Below, piece by piece: positions 8,928-17,187 of a stretch of DNA of 64,000 nucleotides. The DNA lies in the NCBI GenBank assembly GCA_938046585.1, contig CALIWR010000003.1:62001-126000 (forward strand), read 5' to 3'. The notes under the pieces were generated by a model. It made no database searches, had not been told where the DNA came from, and saw only the letters and a program-made list of their open reading frames with translations. Numbering within the stretch: the stretch's first letter is position 1; every line of letters begins with the position of its first letter. This DNA is from an uncultured Propionibacteriaceae bacterium (lineage in GTDB: Bacteria > Actinomycetota > Actinomycetes > Propionibacteriales > Propionibacteriaceae). The position numbers were made by a program, and so were the translations under genes.

Positions 8928-10076
8928 TCAGTCTCCCGACGAGTCGGCCTTGGTCAGGCTGAAATCCAGGGCATGACCCAAGGCCTTGGACGCGGTCAGC
9001 TCGATCGTTTCCAGGTGCAGGTCGACCCCCGCTTCCTGGGCGGACGTCATCGCCTCCCGGAACAGGGCGATGGCCTGCTCCGGTGACAGGGTGAACTCCT
9101 CGGTGACCCCGCCACGACCCACCCACTCCAGCCGCTCCGATTGCACCACCAGGTCGCAGCCGCTGCGCAGCCACAGCCCAGCGTCACCGAAGGCGAGCCG
9201 GTCACCCAGCAGGCTCATCGCCGCCAGCAGAACCTGGGCCGCGACCACCGCCTTGGCGTTGAGCGAGCCGAACCGCAGCCGCCGGGTGGCGCTCAGGCTG
9301 AGGATCGCGGTCCGGCTGGCCTCGGAGATGGTGACCCCACCGTGAGCCGGATTCGGCGCGATGTTGCCGTGCCCGATCTCGCTCAACTTGGCGTCGGCCT
9401 TCTTCGCTGCCGTCGGTGCGTACGACCACTCGTCACCTTCACCGCTACGCGAGCCCGTGAGGTTGGCCGGATCCATACGGCCGGCCTTGCGGCTGCCTAA
9501 GGCCGGGTTCCAGCCGATGATCTCGCTGCTGTACAGGCGTGGGAACTTCGCCTGCCGCCCCTTGCGGTGGCTGTTCCATCCCCCGTACACCAGGGTCCCT
9601 GGGTCATGCCGGAGTAGGGCGGTGGCATCGTCCAGGGAGGCGGCCTGGATCGCCTGGCCGACGTCCGTACGGTCGAACTTCACCCCGTCGAGCAGCGAGT
9701 CTCGCCAATAGGCGTCGAAGACCCGGTGTGGGGCCTCAAGCCCGGTCAACTCAAACTCGGCCGCCCCCTCGTGGCGCAGCCGCAGCATCGGCAACGCGAT
9801 CTCGCCGCGGCGCCACGCCGCCGCGATCGACTCCTCGCAGCGGTTGGCCTGCGACGGGACCTGATCCAAGACGACGGCCTCGGTCTCCTGCCCGTCGCCG
9901 GCCCGGCGGGTCTCAAACAGGTACGGCGAACGATCATCGTTCTGGGTGGGGAAGGTAGGAGGGAAGATCCGCGCTCCTGGCCCGCCGCTGGGCTGATAGG
10001 TCACGCTGATCCGAGCGGCGGCCCACTCCGGATCGCCTAGCTTTGCTCCCAGGGCACTGAGTGACAATGCGGTCAT
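8928..10076 (-). CDS. csb1: Csb1 (Cas7-type backbone subunit, GSU0053 family)
   Basis: This 382-residue Cas7 homologue should polymerise along the crRNA as the Cascade backbone. Family-like stretches are the FPPTFPTQNDD segment, VLDQVPSQANRCE (a QSQANR-type motif), the LVYGGWNSHRK motif and TISEASRTAILSL. It is the first gene of the cas operon. I choose the ATG at 10076 because AAAGGA lies 7 bases upstream; an in-frame extension to 10169 has no homologous look and would cover a hairpin. All downstream cas genes follow with overlaps or a one-base gap, so they are probably on one transcript. Confidence 0.93.
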   Translation of the reverse strand: MTALSLSALGAKLGDPEWAAARISVTYQPSGGPGARIFPPTFPTQNDDRSPYLFETRRAGDGQETEAVVLDQVPSQANRCEESIAAAWRRGEIALPMLRLRHEGAAEFELTGLEAPHRVFDAYWRDSLLDGVKFDRTDVGQAIQAASLDDATALLRHDPGTLVYGGWNSHRKGRQAKFPRLYSSEIIGWNPALGSRKAGRMDPANLTGSRSGEGDEWSYAPTAAKKADAKLSEIGHGNIAPNPAHGGVTISEASRTAILSLSATRRLRFGSLNAKAVVAAQVLLAAMSLLGDRLAFGDAGLWLRSGCDLVVQSERLEWVGRGGVTEEFTLSPEQAIALFREAMTSAQEAGVDLHLETIELTASKALGHALDFSLTKADSSGD

Positions 10077-10557
10077 GACGGAATCCTTTCTGCCAGGACA
10101 GCGATCAGCCCCGTAGCTGATCGTGGCGGGCACCCCTGAGTCGAGGCCTGGCTGAACACCCGCAGACAATGGTGGCAGCCCCCTCTGACAGTTTCATGGA
10201 AACCGGATCATTCGCCTGTATCGCTCTCAACCCGGCAGGCAGGAGAGGCAGGGATATGAGAGGAATCTCCACCTGTTGGATTTTTCCGGCGCCGAGAGGC
10301 AGTCTGGACCTACAACGCCCTGATGCGCAGGGGCCACAGATAACCCGGACAGTGACGAGGTTCTCGAGGCTTGGGGGAGTCTCGTGGCCGTCCTCCGGGG
10401 GCGGGTGCCGGGTGCCGCCCGCGGTTCGACACCGCGGGTTGGCGCCCGGTACTGTATTCACCTGGCTGTCGCCGCCTGGCGATCTGGCCATCGCATCGCC
10501 CTCCTGCCACGGGAACGACCCGCGGCCGCCGAGACCAGAGGAGGTGGAGTTCAGCGC
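10077..10557. other. 481-bp divergent intergenic region between cas operon and rpsF operon
   Basis: It must hold the cas promoter (minus) and the rpsF promoter (plus). I see an inverted repeat with 8-bp arms, CGATCAGC at 10102-10109 and GCTGATCG at 10116-10123 (6-nt loop), just upstream of csb1; it could be a leader hairpin or an operator. A weak plus-strand promoter is possible at 10425-10455 (TTCGAC, 19 bp, TACTGT). No convincing gene is visible. Confidence 0.5.
10102..10123. promoter_or_regulatory. Inverted repeat upstream of csb1
   Basis: Two perfect 8-bp arms around a CCCGTA loop lie 26 to 47 bases before the csb1 start. It could be an operator or a 5' UTR hairpin of the cas transcript. 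No T-tract follows on either side, so a terminator is less likely. Confidence 0.35.
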
Positions 10558-10866
10558 ATGCGCACGTACGAAGTCATGGTGATCGTGGACCCGGACGTGG
10601 ACGACCGTCAGGTCCCCGCCCTGATCGATAACCATTTGAAGACCGTCACCGACAACGGTGGGGTGGTCGACAACACCGAGATCATGGGCCGCCGACGCCT
10701 GGCGTACCGGATCAAGAACACCTCGGATAACACCTTCAAGTTGGAAGGTGTGTATGTGGTCTGCAACCTGACTGCTGAGCCGAGCGTGGTCGCCGAGCTG
10801 CACCGTCGACTCACCCTCGACGACAAGATCCTGCGTAACAAGGTCTTCCGTCCCGAAGCGCCATGA
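10558..10866 (+). CDS. rpsF: 30S ribosomal protein S6
   Basis: This 102-residue protein has the canonical S6 start, MRTYEVMVIVDPD, and the LAYRIKN and EGVYVVCNL strands. S6 binds S18 on the platform of the small subunit. It opens the conserved rpsF-ssb-rpsR-rplI operon. The ATG at 10558 follows a purine-rich GGAGGTGGAG ribosome site and is the only start consistent with the family length; the longer in-frame reading upstream is spurious. Confidence 0.97.
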   Translation: MRTYEVMVIVDPDVDDRQVPALIDNHLKTVTDNGGVVDNTEIMGRRRLAYRIKNTSDNTFKLEGVYVVCNLTAEPSVVAELHRRLTLDDKILRNKVFRPEAP

Positions 10867-10978
10867 TCGGTGGCCTGTGGACAGCCGTACCGCCATCCAC
10901 AGATGCCGCAATCGTCTGGTGGATCGACCCAGCCTGTAGCAGGCTGGCCGGACCACCACAGATCAGACTGGAGGATTC

Positions 10979-11485
10979 ATGGCAGGCGAGACACCCATTA
11001 CGTTGATCGGTAACCTGACCGCCGACCCGGAACTGACCTTCACCCCGACCGGGGTAGCGGTCGCGAAGTTCACGGTGGCCTCGACCCCGCGCCAGTTCGA
11101 CCGCAACACCGGCGAGTGGCGCGACGGGGAGACGATGTTTCTCACCTGCGAGGTCTGGCGCCAACACGCCGAAAACGTGGCCGAGTCCCTGCAGAAAGGC
11201 AACCGGGTAATCGTGGCGGGCCGGCTCAAGCAGCGCTCGTACGAGAACCGTAACGGGGAACGTCGTACGGTGTACGAGGTGGACGTCGACGAGATCGGCC
11301 CCGCCTTGCGCTACGCGACCGCCCAGGTCACCCGCGCCAGCAGCGGCGCCGGCGGCTGGTCGTCAAACCGCCCGAGTTCTGCTGCTTCAGGCGACGGTGG
11401 CTATCGCGGCGGCGGCTCCCCGAGCCGTTCCAGCGACACCAGTGACCCGTGGGCCCAGGCCCAGTCCGACGAACCCCCGTTCTGA
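10979..11485 (+). CDS. ssb: Single-stranded DNA-binding protein
   Basis: This 168-residue SSB has the OB fold over residues 1-115 (TPITLIGNLTADPEL, FLTCEVWRQHAENVAESL, KGNRVIVAGRLKQRSYE), a Gly/Ser-rich disordered linker and the acidic protein-interaction tip DEPPF. It coats single-stranded DNA in replication, repair and recombination. TGGAGG precedes the ATG at about 5 bases. The 112-bp gap after rpsF and the gene order are usual for actinobacteria. Confidence 0.97.
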   Translation: MAGETPITLIGNLTADPELTFTPTGVAVAKFTVASTPRQFDRNTGEWRDGETMFLTCEVWRQHAENVAESLQKGNRVIVAGRLKQRSYENRNGERRTVYEVDVDEIGPALRYATAQVTRASSGAGGWSSNRPSSAASGDGGYRGGGSPSRSSDTSDPWAQAQSDEPPF

Positions 11486-11550
11486 TCGCCCCTTTTCCCA
11501 ACCAGGCACATTCCGGCACCAAGCCGGGCTCAGACAAGGAGAGCACCACA

Positions 11551-11787
11551 ATGGCCTCGCAGCGCAAGTCTGTGAACAAGAAGAAGATCGTGCCGATGAA
11601 GTCGGTACGGATCGGCCGCGTCGACTACAAGGACGTCCAGACGCTCCGCAAATTCATCTCCGAGCGCGGCAAGATCCGCGCCCGCCGGGTGACCGGGCTG
11701 TCGGTCCAGGACCAGCGCAAGGTCGCCACCGCCATCAAGAATGCCCGCGAGGTAGCCCTGCTGCCGTACGCGTCGACGGCGCGCTGA
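11551..11787 (+). CDS. rpsR: 30S ribosomal protein S18
   Basis: This 78-residue basic protein has the S18 core KIVPMKSVRIGRVDYKDV, LRKFISERGKIRARRVTGL and an RKVATAIKNARE helix. The ATG at 11551 has AAGGAGAG ten bases upstream. The stretch near the N-terminus of S18 that often binds zinc (CxxC) is absent here; it reads ASQRKSVNKKK, so this is the zinc-independent form. It is the third gene of the rpsF operon. Confidence 0.96.
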   Translation: MASQRKSVNKKKIVPMKSVRIGRVDYKDVQTLRKFISERGKIRARRVTGLSVQDQRKVATAIKNAREVALLPYASTAR

Positions 11788-11803
11788 CAAGGAGCAATGT
11801 ACG

Positions 11804-12259
11804 ATGAAGCTGATTCTCACTGCCGCCGTGAGCAAGCTCGGAGTGGCCGGCGACGTCGTCGACGTCAAGCCGGGCTACGGGCGTAACTACCTGCTGCCGC
11901 AGGGCTACGCGATCACCTACACCAAGGGCGCCGAGAAACAGATCGAAGGCATCAAACGGGCCCGTGACGCCCGCGAGATCCGCGGCGTTGAGCACGCCCA
12001 GCAGGTCCGCGAGCAGCTCGAGGCCCTGTCGGTGACCTTGCCGGTACGGGCCGCCGGGTCTGAGACCGGCTCCAAGCTGTACGGTGCGGTCACCGCCGCC
12101 GACATCGTGTCCGCGGTGAAGTCCGCCGGCGGCCCGGCGCTGGACAAGCGTTCGGTGGTCTTTGCCAAACGGATCCGCAGCGTGGGGACCCACACCGTGG
12201 GGATCAAGCTCCACGAGGCGGTCACCGCCCATATCCCGGTGGTCTTGTCGCCCGCCTGA
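11804..12259 (+). CDS. rplI: 50S ribosomal protein L9
   Basis: This 151-residue L9 has the N-terminal domain MKLILTAAVSKLGVAGDVVDV with GYGRNYLLPQGYA (the L9 signature), a long connecting helix around residues 45-75 and a C-terminal rRNA-binding domain (GSKLYGAVTAADI, VVFAKRIRSVGTHTV). AAGGAGC precedes the start. It ends the ribosomal operon and is followed by a strong hairpin terminator. Confidence 0.97.
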   Translation: MKLILTAAVSKLGVAGDVVDVKPGYGRNYLLPQGYAITYTKGAEKQIEGIKRARDAREIRGVEHAQQVREQLEALSVTLPVRAAGSETGSKLYGAVTAADIVSAVKSAGGPALDKRSVVFAKRIRSVGTHTVGIKLHEAVTAHIPVVLSPA

Positions 12260-12275
12260 TCTGCTCATCAGACAA

Positions 12276-12307
12276 CCGGCCCCGTACGCTGCGACGTACG
12301 GGGCCGG
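12276..12307. terminator. Bidirectional hairpin terminator between rplI and Gfo/Idh gene
   Basis: A perfect 13-bp stem (CCGGCCCCGTACG / CGTACGGGGCCGG) with a 6-nt CTGCGA loop sits between two convergent genes. There is no T-tract, which is common for actinobacterial terminators. Confidence 0.85.
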
Positions 12308-12320
12308 CCGGGTTCTGAGG

Positions 12321-13319
12321 TCAGGCCTGGTCGGCCTGGATCGATTCCACCGTGTCGAGTACCGCCTGCAGGGTACGGATGTTGTTGCTGCCGGCGAGGG
12401 GAGATTCGACGCCGCCGCGGATCGCGGCCACGAAATCGGCCAGCACCTGTTCCCGGTCGCCGAGCGTCGGCTCCGGAATCGGCAGGCTGCTGGTGGTCTG
12501 GTCCCGGGTCAGCTCTAGGACGGCATCGTCGGTGGTCGGGCCTCCGGCGAAACGCAACTGGCCGGCGGTGCCTTCGATGGTCCACTCTCCTGACCAGGGG
12601 GTTTCGACGGCCCGGCTGGCCTGGTCGGCGTTGTAGTCCACCAGCAGCCCCGATTCCAACCGGAACAAGGCCGACAGCGCGGTCAGTCGTCCCGGCAGTG
12701 CGGTCCGCTGCCAGCGGCGGGCCGTTACCTCCCGTACCTCGCCGAGCAAGGCCCGAATCAGGTCGATGTGGTGCACGCTGATCTGGTACAGGATCGAACC
12801 GGTGGGTGCTCCGGCCGGGGCTGTGACTGACGGCCCATAGTTGGGGTGGTCGCGCCGGAATCGGATCTGGACATTCTCCAGGTCGCCCAGCACCTGCTGC
12901 GCTAGTAGTTCCCGGGCTGCCTGGATTACCGGCCAGAAGCGGTAGTTCTGGGCGACGCAGAGCACCCGTTCCCGGTTCGCGGCGAGCTCATTCAGATCCT
13001 GCGCCTGGGCCACGGTGACGGTGAAGGGTTTCTCCAGCAGGACATGCCGCCCGGCGCTCAGGGCTTCCCGGGCCAGGCCGTGGTGGGCTTCGATTCGCGC
13101 GGTGATCAGCACCGCCTGCGCGGATGTGTTCGCCAGGGCTTCGCCCAGGCTGGTGTAGGTCGCGACCTCGCGGCCCAGGCTGGCGGCCCGCTCCGGGTCG
13201 GAATCGACCCGGGCCACGACCGTGACCGCGTCTGAGCTGGCCAGCACCGTACGGGCCCAGTCCAGCCCCCAGGGCCCAAGCCCGACCTGGATGATCGGGA
13301 CCGGCTCGACGACGCTCAT
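12321..13319 (-). CDS. Gfo/Idh/MocA family NAD(P)-dependent oxidoreductase
   Basis: This 332-residue sugar-dehydrogenase-like protein has an N-terminal Rossmann fold with QVGLGPWGLDWART as dinucleotide-binding loop. The LLEKPFTVT motif near residue 90 is the family EKP signature, and a YQISVHHIDLIRALLG segment supplies the usual catalytic-region HxxD. Such enzymes oxidise or reduce sugars, inositols or pseudosugars; the substrate is unknown here. The ATG at 13319 overlaps the stop of the gntR gene (ATGA), so regulator and enzyme are co-transcribed and divergent from the sugar importer, which points to a shared catabolic route. Confidence 0.88.
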   Translation of the reverse strand: MSVVEPVPIIQVGLGPWGLDWARTVLASSDAVTVVARVDSDPERAASLGREVATYTSLGEALANTSAQAVLITARIEAHHGLAREALSAGRHVLLEKPFTVTVAQAQDLNELAANRERVLCVAQNYRFWPVIQAARELLAQQVLGDLENVQIRFRRDHPNYGPSVTAPAGAPTGSILYQISVHHIDLIRALLGEVREVTARRWQRTALPGRLTALSALFRLESGLLVDYNADQASRAVETPWSGEWTIEGTAGQLRFAGGPTTDDAVLELTRDQTTSSLPIPEPTLGDREQVLADFVAAIRGGVESPLAGSNNIRTLQAVLDTVESIQADQA

Positions 13320-13993
13320 GCTTTCTCCTTGTCTGAGGTGATCGGGTCCTTGGTGGGGCGGGTGAGGGGGCGGTAGTGCTCCTGGTGCTCCTGCATGGCC
13401 TGGGCGGCGGCCTCCGGGTCGCCGGATTCGATGATCCGCAGTAGTTCGGCATGGTCCTCGGTGCTGCGCGAGAGCGGGTACGTGTCGGAGGCCATCGCCA
13501 CGATCGTCAACACTTCGATGCCAAGCGCGTTCCAGGCCCGCAGCAGGGACTCGTTTCCGGCTGCGCTGACCAGGGCCCGGTGTAGGCGGGTGCTGGCCCC
13601 GGCGTAGGCCAACCGGTCCTCGTCGCCGAGGGACCGCATCGCCTCGATCGCTTGGTGGGCCTCCGCGAGCGGCCCAGGCAGCAGCCGCTGCGCCGCCCAT
13701 CGTCCGGCCAGGCCCTCCAAGGCGGCCCGAACCGGGACGGTCTCTTCCAGGTCGTGTTCGTCGAGGTCACGGACCCGGGTTCCGACATGAATCCGAGATT
13801 CCAGCAGGCCGGCCGCGATCAGTTGGCGGAAGGCTTCGCGGACCGGGGTTTGGCTGGTGCCGAGCTGGCTGGCGACTTCCAGTTCTCGGACCGGGGTCCC
13901 CGGGGCTAACCGGCCTTGGGCGATCTCCAAGGTGAGGTGGTCGCGGATCTGGTCGGCCAGGCTCACGCGGACCAGTGGCCCTTCAGGACTCAT
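13316..13993 (-). CDS. GntR-family (FadR/FCD) transcriptional regulator
   Basis: This 225-residue regulator has an N-terminal winged helix (VRELEVASQLGTSQTPVREAF is the GntR recognition region) and an all-helical FCD ligand domain with the metal-binding pattern (ASTRLHRALVSAAGN, STEDHAELL and MQEHQEHY histidines). It probably represses the divergent importer operon in response to a sugar or sugar acid. I choose the ATG at 13993, which has GAGGCGG upstream. An earlier in-frame ATG at 14035 lies inside the predicted operator and -10 box and cannot be the start. Confidence 0.9.
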   Translation of the reverse strand: MSPEGPLVRVSLADQIRDHLTLEIAQGRLAPGTPVRELEVASQLGTSQTPVREAFRQLIAAGLLESRIHVGTRVRDLDEHDLEETVPVRAALEGLAGRWAAQRLLPGPLAEAHQAIEAMRSLGDEDRLAYAGASTRLHRALVSAAGNESLLRAWNALGIEVLTIVAMASDTYPLSRSTEDHAELLRIIESGDPEAAAQAMQEHQEHYRPLTRPTKDPITSDKEKA

Positions 13994-14032
13994 CAGCCGC
14001 CTCGCTTCCGGTGCATGGGGGTACAATGCATC

Positions 14033-14046
14033 CATTATCGATAATG
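14033..14046. promoter_or_regulatory. Perfect 14-bp palindrome, probable GntR operator
   Basis: CATTATCGATAATG is self-complementary. It covers the predicted gntR -10 box on the minus strand and abuts the -35 box of the importer promoter on the plus strand. This placement would let one dimer control both directions. The operator assignment is inferred from symmetry and position. Confidence 0.7.
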
Positions 14047-14062
14047 CTTGACATTGACGCAA
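14034..14062 (-). promoter_or_regulatory. Predicted gntR promoter
   Basis: On the minus strand TTGCGT (14062-14057), a 17-bp spacer and GATAAT (14039-14034) form a sigma70-like promoter whose -10 box lies inside the palindrome, suggesting autorepression. Confidence 0.55.
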
Positions 14063-14076
14063 CCTCGCCGTACGTT
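14048..14076 (+). promoter_or_regulatory. Predicted promoter of the sugar importer operon
   Basis: A consensus -35 TTGACA (14048-14053), a 17-bp spacer and TACGTT (14071-14076) precede the first permease gene by 75 bases. The -35 box begins two bases after the palindrome. Confidence 0.65.
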
Positions 14077-14151
14077 GTCCGCACGACGACCGACGACGAT
14101 CCGATGGTGGACCGTCGACCGGTGGGGTTTTGAGGTGATGGGGGATCGGCG

Positions 14152-15078
14152 ATGATCCGAACAGACGATGCGGGCCTCAGCGAGCCGGCACCATCTGCGA
14201 CGCGACCGCGCACCAGACGCAGCGGACGGGGCTGGTTCGCCCTGCCCGGCACCGGCTACCTGATCCTGTTCGCCCTGTACCCGCTGTACCAGCTGATCGC
14301 GATGTCGCTGAGCGACGTCACCAGCGCCAACATCCTGCGACACTGGGACTGGAACGGGCTGGACAACTTCGCCGCGACCGCTCAGGACCCCGGCTTCACG
14401 GTCTCGATCGTCAACACCGTGCTACTGGTGGTCTGCCTGCTGATCATGGGTTTGGGCGGCGGGCTGGTAGCGGCATTGGTCCTGCAGCACAACACGTGGC
14501 TGACCTCGCTGACGCTCGGCTTCATGATCTTCGTCTGGGCCCTGCCACCCGTGGTCTGCGGTAACTTGTGGAAGTTCCTGCTTTCGGCAGACGGCGTGGT
14601 GAACGCCACCCTGAAAGGGCTCGGGCTGATCGACTCGCCGATCCTCTGGCTGGTGGACGACACCCTGGCTCGGATGTCGGTGATCCTGATCAGCGTCTGG
14701 ACCATCCTCCCGTTTGCCACCTTGGTGATCCGGGCGGCGCTGCTCGACGTCTCCCAGGACCTGCTCGAGGCCGCTGAGATGGACGGCGCCAACGCCTTCC
14801 AGCGTTTCCGCCACATCGTCCTCGCCCAGATCGCCCCCACTCTATGGGTGCTGGCCGTACTGCTGGTAGTCAGCGCCTTCCGGTCCTTCGACCTGATCTA
14901 CGTGGCCACCTCTGGAGGCCCCGGTACGGCAACCCACACCCTGCCGTTCCTGGCCTACCGGCAGGCCATCCGGACCTTCCAATACGGAATCGGCGCGGCC
15001 ACCTCCGTGCTGGCGCTGGTGATCGTGCTCGGCCTGGCCTTCCTGTACGGGTGGCTGCAGAGAGGAGAGGACCGATGA
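14152..15078 (+). CDS. ABC sugar transporter permease, MalF/UgpA type
   Basis: This 308-residue membrane protein has about six hydrophobic segments after a basic N-terminus. The EAA loop, EAAEMDGANAFQRFRHIVLA around residue 205, is the contact site for the ATPase. It is the first permease of a carbohydrate uptake 1 (CUT1) importer. The downstream permease overlaps it by ATGA. No ATP-binding subunit is encoded in the operon; CUT1 importers of actinobacteria often share a multitask ATPase encoded elsewhere. Confidence 0.92.
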   Translation: MIRTDDAGLSEPAPSATRPRTRRSGRGWFALPGTGYLILFALYPLYQLIAMSLSDVTSANILRHWDWNGLDNFAATAQDPGFTVSIVNTVLLVVCLLIMGLGGGLVAALVLQHNTWLTSLTLGFMIFVWALPPVVCGNLWKFLLSADGVVNATLKGLGLIDSPILWLVDDTLARMSVILISVWTILPFATLVIRAALLDVSQDLLEAAEMDGANAFQRFRHIVLAQIAPTLWVLAVLLVVSAFRSFDLIYVATSGGPGTATHTLPFLAYRQAIRTFQYGIGAATSVLALVIVLGLAFLYGWLQRGEDR

Positions 15079-15881
15079 CCCGGGTATTGCGGACCATCCT
15101 CGGGGTTGGGATCCTGCTGACGTACACGGTGCCGCTGTTCTGGCTGGTGGTCACCTCGATCAAACCGAACCAAGACGTGGTGGCCCGCTCCGCGTCGCTG
15201 GTATTCACCCCCACCCTGGAGGGCTATCGCAGCGCCATCGCACAAGGGGTGCTGGGCTCCGCGGTGAGCACCATTCTGATCGCCGCGATGACCGTGGCCG
15301 GGTGTCTGCTGCTCGGCCTGCCGACTGCGTACGGGCTTGCGCAGAGCCGCTCCCGGCTAGTGCCAGTCGGCCTAGCACTGCTGATCATCTTGCAGATGAT
15401 GCCCCAGACCGCGACCCTGATCCCGCTCTACCAGGTGCTGGGCAGCTGGGGCCTGCTCGGTGGGATGTCCGGACTGGTGGTCGCCGACATCGCGATGATG
15501 CTGCCCTTCACCGTCATCTTGCTGCGGCCCTTCTTCGCCGCGGTCCCGCCGCAGCTCGAGGAGGCGGCGGCGTTGGATGGGGCATCGCGAATCCGGACTT
15601 TCGTGTGGATCGTTCTGCCGGTGGTCCGTAACGGGGTCATGACGGTCGCGATCCTGGTCTTCATCCTGATCAGCGGGGAATTCTTGTACGCGGTGAACTT
15701 CCTCACTGATCCGTCGCAGTATCCCCTGAGCGCCACCGTGGCGCAGCAGGTCTCCCAGTACGGGATCAGCTGGTCGACCCTGATGGCGATCGCCGTGATC
15801 GCTTCGATCCCCACCCTGATCGTCTTCGCCGTCGGGCAGCGGGCCCTGGTCCGTGGCATCTCGCTCGGCGCCGTCAAATGA
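15075..15881 (+). CDS. ABC sugar transporter permease, MalG/UgpE type
   Basis: This 268-residue protein has about six transmembrane segments and the EAA loop EEAAALDGASRIRTFVWIVL near residue 165. The N-terminal region PLFWLVVTSIKPNQDV is typical of MalG-like partners. It forms the heterodimeric channel with the preceding permease, to which it is coupled by ATGA (ribosome site AGAGGAGAGG). Confidence 0.92.
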   Translation: MTRVLRTILGVGILLTYTVPLFWLVVTSIKPNQDVVARSASLVFTPTLEGYRSAIAQGVLGSAVSTILIAAMTVAGCLLLGLPTAYGLAQSRSRLVPVGLALLIILQMMPQTATLIPLYQVLGSWGLLGGMSGLVVADIAMMLPFTVILLRPFFAAVPPQLEEAAALDGASRIRTFVWIVLPVVRNGVMTVAILVFILISGEFLYAVNFLTDPSQYPLSATVAQQVSQYGISWSTLMAIAVIASIPTLIVFAVGQRALVRGISLGAVK

Positions 15882-15904
15882 TCCACAACACACAAGGAGT
15901 AGCC

Positions 15905-17176
15905 ATGAGGTCTCAGGAGAGCACCTTCCTTAGCCGTCGCTCGTTGCTGCGGGCCGCGGGGATTACCGCCGGAGCCGCCGCGACGGCGCCGCTGCTCACC
16001 GGCTGCGGATCCGGCGCCGCCACGGGATCCACCACGTCGAGCGTCACGTACTGGCACTACATGGTGGCTTCCGACAAGGCCCAGACCCAGATGAACGACA
16101 CCGTCGTGGAGCTGTTCACCAAGACCCGACCAGAGATCACGGTCGACAAGGTCTACGTCCCGCACGACCAGATCGCCGCCAAGGTGATCGGCTCGGGCAC
16201 CACCAAGCAGGGCCCTGATGTGCTGCAGCAGACCGGCGACCTGGACCAGTTCGTCCCGGCCGGCCTGGTGCAGGACCTGACCGATCGCTGGAAGGCGTGG
16301 GATCAGAGCTCCCAATTCCCTGACACCGCGCTGGGCCGGATCAACGGCAAGATCTACGCCATCAAGCCGTACGCCAACCTGATCGGGCTGTGGTACAACC
16401 AGGACATCCTGGATGAGTTCCGGATCACCCCGCCTACCACCATGGACGAATTGGGCGAGGCTTTGAAGAAGATCGGCAAGAAGTACGTCGGGCTCGGGAT
16501 CGCCGGCTCCGGCGAAGGTCTCGACGGTGACTGGCAGGGGCGCCCGTTCTATTCGGCGTACGGCTTCGACTATCTCAAGCCCGAGGTCTCGGCGCTGGAA
16601 GAGGCGTTTACCCTGCTTGATGGGTGGCGCCAGGCCGGCTATCTGCCTGCCGACGTCGCCACCTGGACCCAGGTGTCGTCCTTCCCGCGGTTCACCGCCG
16701 GGCAGGTCGCCTTCTGCGTCAACGGCAACTGGCAGTACGGCAACGCCAAGAAGGACGCCAAATTCCGCTACGGGGTGGTCCCGATCCCGCAGGGCCCGAA
16801 GGGCGGCACCGTCTATCTCGGCGGTGAATCCTTCTGTATTGGCTCGTTCACGAAGAATGCCGACCTGGCGTGGGATTTCATCAAGACCACCTGGGCCTCG
16901 CGGGATGGTGGCCTGGCTGCGCTGCACGGTGTCGGCAGTATCCCGCTGCGCAAGGACGCGGCCACCGACCCGGCCTTCCAAGATCCGGTGATCAAGCAAT
17001 TCCAAGAGGCCACCAAACACGGCACCGACTATCCCGATCCGGGTCTGGGGACCAATGTCGGCGCCGTACGCCAGGCGATGGCCCGCGGCTGGAATGCGAT
17101 GATGTCCGGCCAGCAGACCCCCGCGGCGGCCGCGAAGAGTGTCGTCGACACCCTCGCCACCCTGATCAAGAAGTGA
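15905..17176 (+). CDS. ABC sugar transporter substrate-binding lipoprotein (Tat type)
   Basis: This 423-residue extracellular binding protein has a twin-arginine signal SRRSLLRAAG followed by a hydrophobic stretch and the lipobox LLTGC, so it is probably exported folded and lipid-anchored. The remainder is like family 1 solute-binding proteins (TYWHYMVASDKAQT, WDQSSQFPDTALGRINGKIY, LWYNQDILDEF). I choose the ATG at 15905 because AAGGAG lies 6 bases upstream; the ATG at 15878, overlapping the previous stop, would put nine extra residues before the signal. Confidence 0.92.
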   Translation: MRSQESTFLSRRSLLRAAGITAGAAATAPLLTGCGSGAATGSTTSSVTYWHYMVASDKAQTQMNDTVVELFTKTRPEITVDKVYVPHDQIAAKVIGSGTTKQGPDVLQQTGDLDQFVPAGLVQDLTDRWKAWDQSSQFPDTALGRINGKIYAIKPYANLIGLWYNQDILDEFRITPPTTMDELGEALKKIGKKYVGLGIAGSGEGLDGDWQGRPFYSAYGFDYLKPEVSALEEAFTLLDGWRQAGYLPADVATWTQVSSFPRFTAGQVAFCVNGNWQYGNAKKDAKFRYGVVPIPQGPKGGTVYLGGESFCIGSFTKNADLAWDFIKTTWASRDGGLAALHGVGSIPLRKDAATDPAFQDPVIKQFQEATKHGTDYPDPGLGTNVGAVRQAMARGWNAMMSGQQTPAAAAKSVVDTLATLIKK

Positions 17177-17187
17177 GAGGAATCCCC

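Noticed and set aside
10425..10455. Promoter of rpsF
   Set aside because: The TTCGAC/TACTGT pair has a 19-bp spacer and poor consensus, so I mention it only as a weak possibility inside the intergenic entry.
10384..10557. 58-residue extension of ribosomal protein S6
   Set aside because: S6 starts at MRTYEV; the extension is low-complexity reading of the promoter region.
14033..14035. ATG at 14035 as the start of GntR
   Set aside because: It lies within the palindrome and the predicted -10 box, upstream of any likely transcript start.
15878..15904. ATG at 15878 as start of the sugar-binding lipoprotein
   Set aside because: The ATG at 15905 has a near-ideal ribosome site and gives a proper Tat signal with the arginine pair near the N-terminus.
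15428..17020. 530-codon minus-strand open frame across the importer genes
   Set aside because: It runs antisense through permease and binding-protein genes with clear families on the plus strand.
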